A stretch of DNA of 45,663 bases from Bacillota bacterium (GCA_023392595.1 JAEVYU010000035.1:1-45663), one strand, 5' to 3'. Positions 7,906 to 16,740 are shown, numbered from the stretch's first letter. A program made the numbers and translations. Notes: generated from the letters alone by a model not told the origin.

Positions 7906-8631
7906 CTACCGCAAAATACGGCTCAAGAATTGGCGGGTGCGTTCCTGGGCCGGGTTATTAAAGAAATGCTCCGGAGTACCGTCTTCCAAAATTACCCCTT
8001 CGTCCATGAAAATAACCCGATCGGCAACTTCACGCGCAAAACCCATTTCATGGGTAACGACGACCATGGTGATTCCATCATGAGCCAAACCGGTCATCAC
8101 ATCAAGAACTTCTTGGATCATCTCCGGATCAAGAGCGGAAGTCGGCTCATCAAATAACATAATTTTAGGATGCATGTTTAACGCTCTGGCAATCGCAACG
8201 CGCTGCTGCTGCCCACCGGAAAGTTGCGAAGGGTAGGACTTGGCTTTTCCCCCAAGACCAACCCGTTCCAAAAAGGCCATTCCGGTTTCTTCCGCCTCTT
8301 TGGGTGATTTTTTTTGAATCAAAACCGGAGCTAACGTAAGATTTTCCAAAACGGTTTTGTGGGGATATAGATTAAATTGCTGAAAAACCATACCCACAGA
8401 TTGGCGTACTTTTTGAATTTCCGCCTTATGAGCGGTGATCTCCACCCCATCAACCACCACCCGGCCATGGTTTGGTTTTTCCAACATGTTAATGCAACGT
8501 ATCAAAGTGCTCTTTCCTGAACCGCTGGGTCCGATGACCACCAATTTTTCACCGGCTTTAACATGAAGATTGATGTTCTTCAGTACATGAAGATGGCCAA
8601 AATGCTTTTCAACGTTTTCAATTCTAATCAT
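7906..8631 (-). CDS. glnQ: Amino-acid ABC transporter ATP-binding protein
   Basis: A roughly 241-residue ATPase with all ABC motifs: Walker A GPSGSGKST (about residue 36), Q-loop VFQQFNLYPH, signature LSGGQQQRVAIARAL, Walker B IMLFDEPTSALDP and H-loop VVTHEMGFA. It powers uptake by the two following permeases. The ATG at 8631 has AGGTGA five bases upstream; a GTG three codons earlier overlaps that ribosome site. First gene of the operon. The leader upstream is A/T-rich; no CodY box good enough to call was found, although codY lies 6 kb away. Confidence 0.93.
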   Translation of the reverse strand: MIRIENVEKHFGHLHVLKNINLHVKAGEKLVVIGPSGSGKSTLIRCINMLEKPNHGRVVVDGVEITAHKAEIQKVRQSVGMVFQQFNLYPHKTVLENLTLAPVLIQKKSPKEAEETGMAFLERVGLGGKAKSYPSQLSGGQQQRVAIARALNMHPKIMLFDEPTSALDPEMIQEVLDVMTGLAHDGITMVVVTHEMGFAREVADRVIFMDEGVILEDGTPEHFFNNPAQERTRQFLSRILR

Positions 8632-8640
8632 CTCATTCAC

Positions 8641-9071
8641 CTTATTCTCTTTCCCGACGATTCGGAAGATTTATGTAATATTCCCCAGTGTAACGGGTCA
8701 AAAATAAATACATACTATTTCATTTCCTGGTACATATAACATATAGTTTACGTTAAAAAAATTATTTTTCCTGCAAGTTTTCAGTTATATTTTTTTAATA
8801 AAAAGTAAAAACCACCTGATGAAGATGGTTTTGATAATCGATAAATTGCCAGATCCAAACCAAACCCTTACTAATCCTTTCCTTCCTCACACTCCGGCCA
8901 ATGGATCAACAGTGGATCTTCCCCGGAAAAGACTTGTATAACTCCACATTATGGTATAAACTCTCAAGAAAGACTTGTAATATTCCATGGCCTATTCCAA
9001 AAGGAAGGGTCAAAAACAAAAACCATCCTGTTCTTCTTTGAAAATCAAAAAACGGAAAGGAGAGCTATACC
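8641..9071. other. Intergenic region between divergent glnQ and LOG genes
   Basis: A 430-base A/T-rich divergent promoter region. AAAACCA/TGGTTTT (about 8808-8832) forms a small hairpin. Two imperfect copies of AAAGACTTGTA...ATTCCATGG-like sequence lie at about 8928-8953 and 8969-8990. A TTGTAT...TATAAA pair (8934-8939, 8955-8960) is spaced only 15 bases. No gene is seen. Confidence 0.4.
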
Positions 9072-9659
9072 ATGATCATTTGTGTTTATTCATCTTCCAG
9101 CAACAATATCGATCCGGTGTATTTCGAATCTGCCAAAGAACTGGGAAAACAGATTGCTTTACGGGGTGACACCATGCTCTTTGGCGGGGGACTGCTGGGT
9201 TTGATGGGAACTACCGCCAAATCGGTCCATCAAAACAACGGCAAAGTTATTGGCGTAATCCCCAAAGCTTTGAATTTGCCGGGGGTTGTTTATGAAAGTT
9301 GCGATGAGTTAATCGTCACCGAAGGCCTCCGTGAACGTAAAGCCGTCATGGATTCAAAATCCGACGCCTTTATCGCATTGCCAGGGGGATACGGCACCCT
9401 GGAAGAAATACTGGAAATCATTACCTTAAAGCAATTGGGATATCATAATAAACCCGTGGTACTTTTGAATACCCATGGATTTTACGGGCACCTCCTGATG
9501 CAGTTCGAACAAATCATGGAACAGCGTTTTGCCAGATCCGATTCAAAACAACTCTACCAAGTGGTAAAAGATTCAGCGGAGGCTCTGGCTTATATTGATC
9601 ATTACCATCCCGTTGATTTTCGAAAAAAATGGTTGGATACGGAAGTGACTCCGAAATAA
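9072..9659 (+). CDS. LOG-family protein (cytokinin riboside 5'-monophosphate phosphoribohydrolase-like)
   Basis: A 195-residue Rossmann-fold protein of the TIGR00730 / lysine-decarboxylase-like (LOG) family. Hallmarks: GGGLLGLMGTTAKSV near the N-terminus and the nucleotide-site motif PGGYGTLEE with the catalytic Arg/Glu pair (ERKAVMDSKSDAFIALPGG). Characterised relatives cleave N6-modified or ordinary AMP to base plus ribose-5-phosphate; older 'lysine decarboxylase' labels are wrong. Ribosome site AAAGGAGAG, 8 bases before the ATG. It is a lone gene, convergent with the deacetylase 45 bases away. The bacterial role is presumably nucleotide house-cleaning. Confidence 0.9.
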   Translation: MIICVYSSSSNNIDPVYFESAKELGKQIALRGDTMLFGGGLLGLMGTTAKSVHQNNGKVIGVIPKALNLPGVVYESCDELIVTEGLRERKAVMDSKSDAFIALPGGYGTLEEILEIITLKQLGYHNKPVVLLNTHGFYGHLLMQFEQIMEQRFARSDSKQLYQVVKDSAEALAYIDHYHPVDFRKKWLDTEVTPK

Positions 9660-9704
9660 TTTTGATTTTGAATTACTTTTCGGACAGCGGATAATCATAA
9701 TCCA

Positions 9705-10475
9705 TTAATAATGTTTTAAACTGCTCCTGGTATATGGATGTTTGGCTCCGATTTTCAACAGCTCCGGTATGGTCACAAAACGGTAGCCCTGTTTTTTAAG
9801 TCTCTCAATAATGAGGGGTGTGGCAGCGACATCTTTCCAACGGGTTGGAAAAGACCCGTCATGAGCCAAAATAATTCCCCCGGGCCGGTTCAACTTCAGC
9901 ACTCTTTCCGCCATGAGCTCCGGAGTCGGGGCATCATGGTGATCCGCGCTGACTGTCCAAAGGATTGTTTGATAACCTTCATCCTGAGCAATGGAAAATA
10001 CCGTACTGTCAATTAAGCCGCGTGGGGGTCTAAAAAAATTAGCACGCCCACCGGTCATTTTTTCTATCACCTGTTCACATTGGTCCAATTCCCGGATTAC
10101 CTGCGCCGAGGTATTGGATTCGATATTGCTGGGATGAGTATAGGTATGATTGGCGATTACATGCCCCCGTTTCAATACCTCTTTGACAATCTCCGGATAC
10201 TTGTCCATCAAATTTCCAATCATAAAAAAAGTTGCTTTGACATGATATTGGTCCAAAATATCCAAAATTTGACGGGTATACACCGGATGAGGACCGTCAT
10301 CGTAGGTCAGGGCGACCACTTTTTCGTTGGTGGGCACAGAATGAACCACATTTTGATACCAGGCATATTGGGAAGGCTCCTGATTCTTTTTCTGGTGAAC
10401 TTCTATGACCAGTATGACCACAACAATCATTAAAATAATTTCAAAACAAGTTCGAATAAGGCCGATCCGTTTCAT
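9705..10475 (-). CDS. Membrane-anchored polysaccharide deacetylase
   Basis: 256 residues: an N-terminal hydrophobic anchor (residues 8-25), a short linker, and a NodB-type carbohydrate esterase 4 domain (about residues 50-245). All metal and catalytic motifs are present: TYDDGPHP (motif 1, catalytic Asp and metal Asp), NHTYTHP (motif 2, both metal His), RPPRG (motif 3), W-T-V-S-A-D (motif 4) and ILAHDG (motif 5). It should remove N-acetyl groups from peptidoglycan or another amino-sugar polymer at the cell surface; sporulation homologues (PdaA/PdaB-like) are close in layout. GGAGGG sits just before the ATG. Monocistronic. Confidence 0.92.
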   Translation of the reverse strand: MKRIGLIRTCFEIILMIVVVILVIEVHQKKNQEPSQYAWYQNVVHSVPTNEKVVALTYDDGPHPVYTRQILDILDQYHVKATFFMIGNLMDKYPEIVKEVLKRGHVIANHTYTHPSNIESNTSAQVIRELDQCEQVIEKMTGGRANFFRPPRGLIDSTVFSIAQDEGYQTILWTVSADHHDAPTPELMAERVLKLNRPGGIILAHDGSFPTRWKDVAATPLIIERLKKQGYRFVTIPELLKIGAKHPYTRSSLKHY

Positions 10476-10913
10476 GAGCCCTCCAGTTTTCGCCGGGCTT
10501 TATTTTATCTTCATAACTACCGCTTTGGGATGAATCGGGTGAGTTTGTCGGGTAATGATATGTAACGCAAATTTCCCTAAAAAGTTCTTCTTTGCAATAA
10601 TTTTTCAAATCATGATTCCTTTGATAAACCGGTTTGTCCTCTACCCCTCTGCTCATTCATAGCAGCGACCCTCTCCCGTTTCATGCGTTTCACGGGCGAG
10701 AGCATATTTATCCTCACACCCCAGCCATAACGAAACCCGCTACCGTTAGGTAGCGGGTCCTCTTTGACTTCTTCCGACATTAATATTTTATCACCTTTTT
10801 CGTGACTTTGGGTGCCAGAAAAGTGCCGAAGTAAATCAAACAAAGCAGCACTTTTGGCAGTTTCTTTAGATTTCAAGCCGATTTCTCAATTTTACGGTCA
10901 TTTTTTCACTCAT
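10476..10913. repeat. Intergenic region with two strong hairpins
   Basis: No supportable gene. CTCTC-CCGT (10671-10679) pairs with ACGG-GC-GAGAG (10692-10702). ACCCGCTACC (10735-10744) pairs perfectly with GGTAGCGGGT (10749-10758) around GTTA. Neither is followed by a proper T-run. A minus-strand frame of 88 codons (10610-10876) runs through both hairpins and lacks a family match or good ribosome site, so it is not called. The compact GC-rich hairpin pair in an AT-rich gap looks like a dispersed repeat. Confidence 0.4.
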
Positions 10914-11150
10914 TCAACCATCCGGATCATTTTTTGAATTGTTTTCCCCATCAACCAATCGACCGGTTCATTTTTTCAATTGGTTTTTCCGATCATCCAA
11001 TTGTTTTTTCTCCTCATCCAATTGTCCGGATCATTTCAGCAATCGTTTTTTCCAATCATCCAATCGTATTTCCTCACCACCCAATTGTTTTTTTGTCTCA
11101 CCCAATCATTTTTTGCCATCATCCAATCGTTAAAATCATTTCAGCAATTT
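10914..11150. repeat. Degenerate 21-bp tandem repeat array behind araD
   Basis: About 11 imperfect copies of a unit close to CCAATTGTTTTTTCCATCAT. Unit starts fall at 10955, 10976, 10997, 11018, 11039, 11060, 11081, 11102, 11123 and 11144, exactly 21 bases apart; one 20-base unit (10935) and an earlier copy (10914) precede them. Most units carry a T4-T7 tract. The array stops at the araD stop codon. All three + frames are open across it, and the minus strand encodes a heptad close to N-D-W-M-x-x-K interrupted by TGA codons, so neither strand is convincingly coding. Confidence 0.8.
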
Positions 11151-11852
11151 TTAATGTTGGGACTTGCCCTGTCCATAATAGGCATTTTTGCCGTGTTTGC
11201 GCAGGAAATGTTTATCGAGCAGATATTGAGTCACCGGTTTCACTTGGGGGTTGAGCTGTTTGGCGGCCAATCCCATTTTGGCCACTTCCTCCAGGACCAC
11301 ACTGTTGTGAACCGCTTCCGCCGCATCCTTGCCCCAGGTAAAAGGAGCATGATTGGCCACTAAAACACCGGGAACATATTCATAATTCAAATCCTGGAAA
11401 CGTTCCACAATGACTTTCCCGGTATTGAGCTCGTATTCCCCTTCGATTTCCGCTTGGGTGAGCGCCCGGGCGCAGGGGATTTCCCCGTAAAAATAATCGG
11501 CATGAGTGGTCCCGAAGCAAGGAATGCCCATATTGGCCTGGGCCCATGCTGTAGCCATCGCTGAATGGGTATGAACCACGCCCCCGATTTTGGGGAAATT
11601 CTGATACAAAACCATGTGAGTCGGCGTATCAGAAGAGGGGTTTAAGTTACCTTCCACTACTTTTCCGGTCAAATCCACCACCACCATCATCTCGACCCGT
11701 AAATCCTCATATGCCACACCACTGGGTTTAATCACAAACAAACCGTTTTCCCGGTCAATTCCGCTGACATTACCCCAGGTATAGACGACCAATTTTTTCC
11801 GGTTCAACTCCAAATTGGCCTCTAAAACCTGCTCTTTTAATTGTTCCAACAT
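11151..11852 (-). CDS. araD: L-ribulose-5-phosphate 4-epimerase
   Basis: A 233-residue class II aldolase-fold enzyme converting L-ribulose-5-phosphate to D-xylulose-5-phosphate. Visible: TWGNVSGID (phosphate-site loop), the zinc ligand pair in GGVVHTHSAMATAWAQ, GTTHADYFYG, and the third zinc His with the Asn-His of LVANHAPFTWG. Length equals that of known AraD. It lies 37 bases downstream of araB in one transcript. Start ATG with GGAG nine bases upstream. The tandem array begins directly at its stop codon. Confidence 0.96.
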   Translation of the reverse strand: MLEQLKEQVLEANLELNRKKLVVYTWGNVSGIDRENGLFVIKPSGVAYEDLRVEMMVVVDLTGKVVEGNLNPSSDTPTHMVLYQNFPKIGGVVHTHSAMATAWAQANMGIPCFGTTHADYFYGEIPCARALTQAEIEGEYELNTGKVIVERFQDLNYEYVPGVLVANHAPFTWGKDAAEAVHNSVVLEEVAKMGLAAKQLNPQVKPVTQYLLDKHFLRKHGKNAYYGQGKSQH

Positions 11853-11889
11853 TGCGAATCAACTCCATTCGTGAACATCGTTAGCACGC

Positions 11890-13497
11890 TTATTTCAAAT
11901 GCTCCACTGCAGCTTTTTCAATAGCCAGCCCCTGGATGTAGCGTTTCATAAATTCTTTAAAACCGGAAACATCCGCCGGGTCCGGAGCAACAGAACTCCC
12001 TTGTTTTCCGGCAAAAACCTTGCGTTCCAGGAAATCTCCCAGTGATTGATTATCCCCCCGATTGACCATATAAGAAGCGAGTAAAGCGATGCCCCAGGCT
12101 CCACCCTCTCCGGCAGTTTCCATGGTTGATACGGGAACGTCAAAGGCGGCAGCCATAATCTTCTGTCCCACTTCCCTGGTCTTGAAGAAACCGCCATGAC
12201 CCATGATTTTATCGACCTTGACGGCTTCTTTTTCAAATAAGATATCGAGCCCGATTTTCATGGCGCCGAGCGCTGTGAATAAATTTACCCGCATAAAATT
12301 GGCCAAGTTAAAATTGCCGGCGGATGAACGGACAAACATGGGACGGCCTTCTTCAAAATGAGTGATATGCTCGCCGGAAATATAGCCGTAAGCGAGCAGG
12401 CCCCCGCAATCGGGATCGCCCTGCAGGGCCATGGAAAGTAAGGTATCGTAAAGTTTTGGTTTTTCGACATTCATGCCTAAAGCTCTGATAACTTCGGAAA
12501 ATAAGCCCATCCAGGCATCGTAATTGGAGGTGCAGTTATTGGAATGAGCCATGGCCACCAGTTCACCGTCAGGGGTCGTTACTAAATCAATCTCCGGATA
12601 CACCTTGGACAGCTCCTTTTCAAGCACAATCATCGCAAAGACTGAGGTTCCAGCGGATACATTCCCGGTGCGGACAGATATACTGTTGGTGGCCACCATT
12701 CCAGTCCCGGCATCGCCTTCGGGCGGGCAAAGCGGAATGCCCGGTTGAAGCTGCCCGCCAACATCAAGCAGCTTTGCTCCATCCTCCGTGAGTGTGCCGG
12801 CTTTTTCTCCAGCCATCAGAACTGTCGGCAGAATGTCTTCTAAGAGCCACGGATATTGCTCTGACCCGATCAACTCGTCAAATTTCTTAATCATTTCCAA
12901 ATTGAATTTTTTGGTCTTTAGGTCAATGGGAAAAACGCCCGATCCTTCACCCACTCCCAGGACTTTCCGGCCTGTAAGTTTCCAATGGATATATCCGGCT
13001 AAAGTTGTCATGGTTCGAATTTCAGAGATATGGGTTTCCCGATTGAGGATAGCTTGATAAAGATGAGCAATACTCCACCTTTGCGGAATGGGATAGTTGA
13101 ACAGTTTGGTTAACGCTTCCGAGGCCGGACCGGTAATGTTGTTACGCCAAGTCCTAAAAGGTGTTAAAAGTTTTTCATCCTTATCGAAGACCATGTAGCC
13201 ATGCATCATGGCGCTAATGCCAATCGATGCTACAGTTTGAAGAGAGACTCCATATTGCTCTTTTACATTATGAACCATTTTTAGATAACTGTCTTGCAGA
13301 CCCTTCCAGATATCCTCCAAACTATAAGTCCAAATATTATTGACATAACTGTTTTCCCAGTCATGGCTGCCGGAGGCGATCGGCGCATTATCCCCGTCAA
13401 TCAAAACCGTTTTAATTCGCGTCGATCCCAATTCAATCCCGATTACTGTTTGGCCATTCATAATAGCATTTTTTACTTTACCTAAATCCTGACCCAT
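11890..13497 (-). CDS. araB: L-ribulokinase of the FGGY family (Bacteroidetes-like form)
   Basis: A 535-residue FGGY sugar kinase, expected to phosphorylate L-ribulose to L-ribulose-5-phosphate. Kinase motifs: GIELGSTRIKTVLID (phosphate 1), GISAMMHGYM, PPEGDAGTGMVATN, TGNVSAGTSVFAM (phosphate 2) and ETAGEGGAWGIALL (adenosine). The sequence resembles the ribulokinase-like ATPase found in Bacteroides arabinose operons more than classical Bacillus or E. coli AraB. Its place beside araD and araR, with an AraR site upstream, supports the function. ATG at 13497 has AGGGGGAG upstream; a second ATG twelve codons later, right before the kinase motif, is a weaker choice. Confidence 0.9.
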   Translation of the reverse strand: MGQDLGKVKNAIMNGQTVIGIELGSTRIKTVLIDGDNAPIASGSHDWENSYVNNIWTYSLEDIWKGLQDSYLKMVHNVKEQYGVSLQTVASIGISAMMHGYMVFDKDEKLLTPFRTWRNNITGPASEALTKLFNYPIPQRWSIAHLYQAILNRETHISEIRTMTTLAGYIHWKLTGRKVLGVGEGSGVFPIDLKTKKFNLEMIKKFDELIGSEQYPWLLEDILPTVLMAGEKAGTLTEDGAKLLDVGGQLQPGIPLCPPEGDAGTGMVATNSISVRTGNVSAGTSVFAMIVLEKELSKVYPEIDLVTTPDGELVAMAHSNNCTSNYDAWMGLFSEVIRALGMNVEKPKLYDTLLSMALQGDPDCGGLLAYGYISGEHITHFEEGRPMFVRSSAGNFNLANFMRVNLFTALGAMKIGLDILFEKEAVKVDKIMGHGGFFKTREVGQKIMAAAFDVPVSTMETAGEGGAWGIALLASYMVNRGDNQSLGDFLERKVFAGKQGSSVAPDPADVSGFKEFMKRYIQGLAIEKAAVEHLK

Positions 13498-13570
13498 TCT
13501 TACTCCCCCTTGCTTATTTAAAAAATATGAACCTCGATCTTTTATTTCTCATGAAAGAACCCGAAACAAC

Positions 13571-13583
13571 ATGTACGTACAAC
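13571..13583. promoter_or_regulatory. AraR operator upstream of araBD
   Basis: ATGTACGTACAAC contains the same palindromic core TGTACGTACA (13572-13581) as the araA operator. It lies 74 bases before araB, just downstream of a minus-strand TTGACT hexamer at about 13609, so a bound repressor would obstruct transcription of araBD. It is also 57 bases behind the end of araR. Confidence 0.8.
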
Positions 13584-13640
13584 TTAGATCAAAAATTCAA
13601 CTTGTAAAGTCAAGATTCCTCTTTCGTAGTTTTTATTTTT

Positions 13641-14744
13641 TTAATTTTTTGAGGTTCGCGCTATAAAAGGGCGGCAGGAATTTCTGATTACAATTTCCGG
13701 CTGGTAAATAAACCGCGGTTTTAACTCTCTTCCTTCAACCATATTAATCATAAATTTAGCTGCCTGACGGCCCATATCGGCTTGGGGATGCTTTAGAGTG
13801 GTTAATTTAACTTCCGATGCAGTCGCCAAAGAAGAATTATCATAGCCAATAATCGAAATATCCTCCGGTATTTTACGGCTCTGATCACGGATAGCTTCCA
13901 TAACTTTCAAAGCAATTTGGTCGTTATAACAAATGATAGCGGATGGCGGTAAGTTTTTTCTCAATAATGTTTCCGCGAACTGATAAGGATAAGATGATTG
14001 CTGCCCGGTTTGATAATTACCCAAAAATTCGGGGTTCACGGCGACATGATAATTTTCCATAGCCGCCAAAAATCCGGATTGCCTGTTAATACCCTGTAAA
14101 TCATCGGATTTGAATATCACGGCAATATTTCTGTGTCCCAGTCCGATTAGATACTCAGTTGCCAAATAGCCGCCCTGATAATCATCCATCGTAATATAGG
14201 CAGGATCCAAATCATCAAAGAACGCATGCAACATTAAATAAGGAATGCGCCGTTTTTCAAATTCACGGAAGTAATCGATATTCACATTCGGCTGGGAACT
14301 CTGGGTCGGCTCGATAATGACCCCGGCGATATCCTGATTCAAGATATTTTCCAGGCATTGCGCTTCTTTGATTTTATCATTGTTCGTGTTGGCCAATATC
14401 AAGTTATAACCCGTCTCGCTTAAAATTTCCTCAATTCCGCGAATCAGAGTTGGAAATATATATTCCGATATATAAGTAGTTAAAACCGCAATGTTTCCCC
14501 TGGTCATCAGTTTTTCCCGGTAAATGCAAAAAGTGCCTCTTCCTTGTTCGCGCTCTATCCAACCTTCGTTTTCCAAATCTCCTAAGGCTTGGCGTACCGT
14601 CTGGCGGCTCATCCGAAACTGCTTGACCAAAATATTCTCCGAGGCTAATTGTTGCCCATAGAGGATTTTCCCCTGGCGAATCTGTTTTTTCAAGTATTCT
14701 TTCAACTGTGAATACTTTGGTAATAAACGTTCTGAATCTACCAA
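13641..14744 (-). CDS. araR: Arabinose-responsive repressor, GntR/LacI chimera
   Basis: About 367 residues in two parts. The N-terminal GntR-type winged helix (residues 8-75) shows LPKYSQLKEYLKKQIRQGKI, the recognition-helix stretch MSRQTVRQALGDLENEGW and wing GRGTF. The remainder is a LacI/PBP1-like effector domain: NIAVLTTYISEYIFPTLIRG, YLIGLGHRNIAVIF and AIICYNDQIALKVMEAI. This GntR-head, LacI-body chimera is characteristic of AraR, which releases DNA on L-arabinose binding. Two matching operators lie in the window. I prefer the TTG at 14744 (AGGTG upstream); a frame opening at 14807 adds 21 residues without a ribosome site. Confidence 0.93.
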   Translation of the reverse strand: MVDSERLLPKYSQLKEYLKKQIRQGKILYGQQLASENILVKQFRMSRQTVRQALGDLENEGWIEREQGRGTFCIYREKLMTRGNIAVLTTYISEYIFPTLIRGIEEILSETGYNLILANTNNDKIKEAQCLENILNQDIAGVIIEPTQSSQPNVNIDYFREFEKRRIPYLMLHAFFDDLDPAYITMDDYQGGYLATEYLIGLGHRNIAVIFKSDDLQGINRQSGFLAAMENYHVAVNPEFLGNYQTGQQSSYPYQFAETLLRKNLPPSAIICYNDQIALKVMEAIRDQSRKIPEDISIIGYDNSSLATASEVKLTTLKHPQADMGRQAAKFMINMVEGRELKPRFIYQPEIVIRNSCRPFIARTSKN

Positions 14745-14864
14745 TCCTTCACCTACTCGTAATTGTCGTATCTGCACGAAACATCCTGAATGAATGAAAC
14801 AATCCAACGGACGGGAATGCTGAAAGTTAGAATTCTACGCATTTAAGTGCTTTCCTTCAAATAC

Positions 14865-14913
14865 CGAATAAAAAAGCACTACTTTATTAGGTATCCCAAT
14901 AAGTAGTGCTTTT
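14865..14913 (-). terminator. Intrinsic terminator of the codY operon
   Basis: AAAAGCACTACT (14872-14883) pairs with AGTAGTGCTTTT (14902-14913), with TTATT/AATAA extending the stem. On the minus strand it is followed by TTTTTTAT. It lies 105 bases beyond codY and separates that run from araR. A second inverted repeat, CGGAAAAGT/ACTTTTCCG (14918-14926, 14947-14955), sits just before it. Confidence 0.88.
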
Positions 14914-15017
14914 GAGTCGGAAAAGTTAGGCAAGGCCGAAAAATCCACTTTTCCGCTAAGCGTTCCAAAGGAATATTCGTTTTTTATCCCTTCAATTGAG
15001 CCGTCCTATCCAATTAA

Positions 15018-15758
15018 TTAACGGACTCTTGCTTTTAAGGCATCAAGGAATGAGCTGTTTTTAATTTTAATATAAGTCCCCTTGATCCCCAGGGAACGGG
15101 AATTAACTATCCCGGCGCTTTCCAATTTACGCATGGCATTTACAATGACCGAACGGGAAATTCCAATCCGATCGGCAATTTTACTGGCTACCAGAAAACC
15201 TTCCATACCATCCAATTCTGCAAAAACGCTGTTGATAGCCTTGATTTCGGAAAAAGAAAGAGATTCCAGAACCATTTCAATATTATTATATTGTTTGGAA
15301 TCGGAATCCTCTGGGTTGCCTTTTTCGTATAAATAGATTCCTGACAGCAATGAGGAAGTTTCAGCTAATATTAGTTCTTCTTCCGAGAACTGCTGGCCTT
15401 TTTTAGTAAGTAACAGATGCCCGGCAGCAGATGATAAATGGCGAATCGGAACGATTGTCATAAAGGTGTTCGCTGAAAAACTATTGTCGTTTTCCAGGAA
15501 ATTACTTTCCAGAGGCAAATTGGCGACCGTCTGAAAGACAAACCCCACGCGCTGTTTAAATTCAAGCTTTAGTGCGAGTGAGGCGTTGTTGTCCCCTTTA
15601 CCTTCGGTCAAAGTATAGCTAAGTATTTTGCCTTCCGCATTCACCAGATAAACGTTGGAGGCAATTTCCTGTGAAATCCCCGATACCAGTTCATTTACAG
15701 TTAATTGTTCCTTTTTTAGTAAGCTTTCCAATTCTTGTATTTTTTGCAATAAAGACAT
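15018..15758 (-). CDS. codY: Global nutrient-responsive repressor CodY
   Basis: About 246 residues. The N-terminal GAF-like domain (about 1-150) normally binds branched-chain amino acids; a linker and a C-terminal winged helix-turn-helix follow, with ASKIADRIGISRSVIVNAMRKLESAGIV and LGIKGTYIKI almost identical to Bacillus CodY. It represses amino-acid uptake, biosynthesis and competence genes when amino acids and GTP are plentiful. The ATG at 15758 has GGAGAG upstream; a frame nine codons longer is unlikely. It follows xerC directly, but the hslV and hslU genes that usually separate xerC and codY are absent. Confidence 0.96.
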   Translation of the reverse strand: MSLLQKIQELESLLKKEQLTVNELVSGISQEIASNVYLVNAEGKILSYTLTEGKGDNNASLALKLEFKQRVGFVFQTVANLPLESNFLENDNSFSANTFMTIVPIRHLSSAAGHLLLTKKGQQFSEEELILAETSSLLSGIYLYEKGNPEDSDSKQYNNIEMVLESLSFSEIKAINSVFAELDGMEGFLVASKIADRIGISRSVIVNAMRKLESAGIVNSRSLGIKGTYIKIKNSSFLDALKARVR

Positions 15759-15831
15759 GGCACATCTCTCCTCGTGGTTTTCCAATTTTAGTATTTACTT
15801 TAGTATTCCATAAATTTCGCAAAGCTATGAT

Positions 15832-16740
15832 TTACGCCCTAGGATGACTTTTTAGATAAACTGCGCGAATTCTTTCTTTCGTCAAATGGGTATAAATTTG
15901 GGTGCTCGATATATCTACATGGCCTAATAACTCCTGCACCACTCTTAAATCGGCGCCGTTTTCCAATAAATGGGTTGCGAAGGTATGCCGGAGAGTATGT
16001 GGACTTATTTTACGATGGAGGGCCAGCTGCTGTAGATATTTGTCCATGAGTCGTTGAATACTACGGCCACTCAAACGTGTGCCCCGATAATTTAAAAAGA
16101 CATTCAGCGTTTGTTTTGAGCTATTCCCTTTCAAAATTAACTTTGGTCTCACCTCTTTCAAATATTTAATCAAAGCACGTTTCGCGCAACCACCAAGTGG
16201 AACAAGGCGTTCTTTGGCTCCCTTCCCGTAAACCCGCAGATATCCCCGATCCAAATCAAGATCAGCCAATGTTAGGCCAACCAACTCTTGTAAACGAAGG
16301 CCGCTGGAATAAAAGACTTCCAAAATAGCTTGGTCTCTTATTCCTAAAATGCTGGAGAGGTCCGGAAGTTTCAATAAACTCTCAAGTTCTTCGGGATATA
16401 GAAATTCGGGCAAGCGTTTTTCCAACTTAGGCGTCGAAACCCCTTGAATTGGATTGTTCATTAAGTAACCTTGCCGACAAAGAAACTTAAAAAAAGACCG
16501 TAAACAAGAAATTTTCCGAGCAATAGACCTGCGAGCCAACTGCTCATCTTTTAATATAGCCAAATATTTTCTAAATATTAAATGATCAATTTCTTCCAAC
16601 GTTGAAACCGGGGCTTTGTCGAAAAAAGTCAAAAATTGTCGTAAATCAAGGCCATAACTTTCCAAGGTTCGTTTTGAGTAATTCTTGTTAGCCTGAAGGT
16701 AAACCAAGAATTCATCAACTAAATTTTCCAATTTAATCAT
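15832..16740 (-). CDS. xerC: Tyrosine recombinase XerC
   Basis: 302 residues with an N-terminal SAM-like core-binding domain (1-90: NYSKRTLESYGLDLRQFL) and a C-terminal catalytic domain. The active-site set is complete: Arg in SSGLRLQEL, Lys in the YGKGAKER loop, HTLRH, His in LLGHVDISST, and Tyr of QIYTH. Length and position (after trmFO, before codY) match CodV/XerC, which with XerD resolves chromosome dimers at dif. It is not accompanied by mobile-element genes, so a phage or integron integrase is unlikely. GAGGGCGAG precedes the ATG. Confidence 0.93.
   Translation of the reverse strand: MIKLENLVDEFLVYLQANKNYSKRTLESYGLDLRQFLTFFDKAPVSTLEEIDHLIFRKYLAILKDEQLARRSIARKISCLRSFFKFLCRQGYLMNNPIQGVSTPKLEKRLPEFLYPEELESLLKLPDLSSILGIRDQAILEVFYSSGLRLQELVGLTLADLDLDRGYLRVYGKGAKERLVPLGGCAKRALIKYLKEVRPKLILKGNSSKQTLNVFLNYRGTRLSGRSIQRLMDKYLQQLALHRKISPHTLRHTFATHLLENGADLRVVQELLGHVDISSTQIYTHLTKERIRAVYLKSHPRA

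Noticed and set aside
8770..8790. AGTTTTCAG-containing stretch as a CodY box before glnQ
   Set aside because: About five mismatches to the 15-base consensus.
9072..9659. Lysine decarboxylase
   Set aside because: PGGYGTLEE marks the LOG phosphoribohydrolase family; the older label is a known misannotation.
10610..10876. 88-codon minus-strand frame as a gene
   Set aside because: Runs through two strong hairpins, no family match, no good start.
10934..11363. Overlapping + strand frames across the 21-bp array
   Set aside because: All three frames are open because the repeat lacks stops; they continue as antisense of araD.
15832..16740. Tyrosine recombinase as a sign of an integrated element
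   Set aside because: Its place between trmFO and codY and full XerC motifs identify the housekeeping enzyme.
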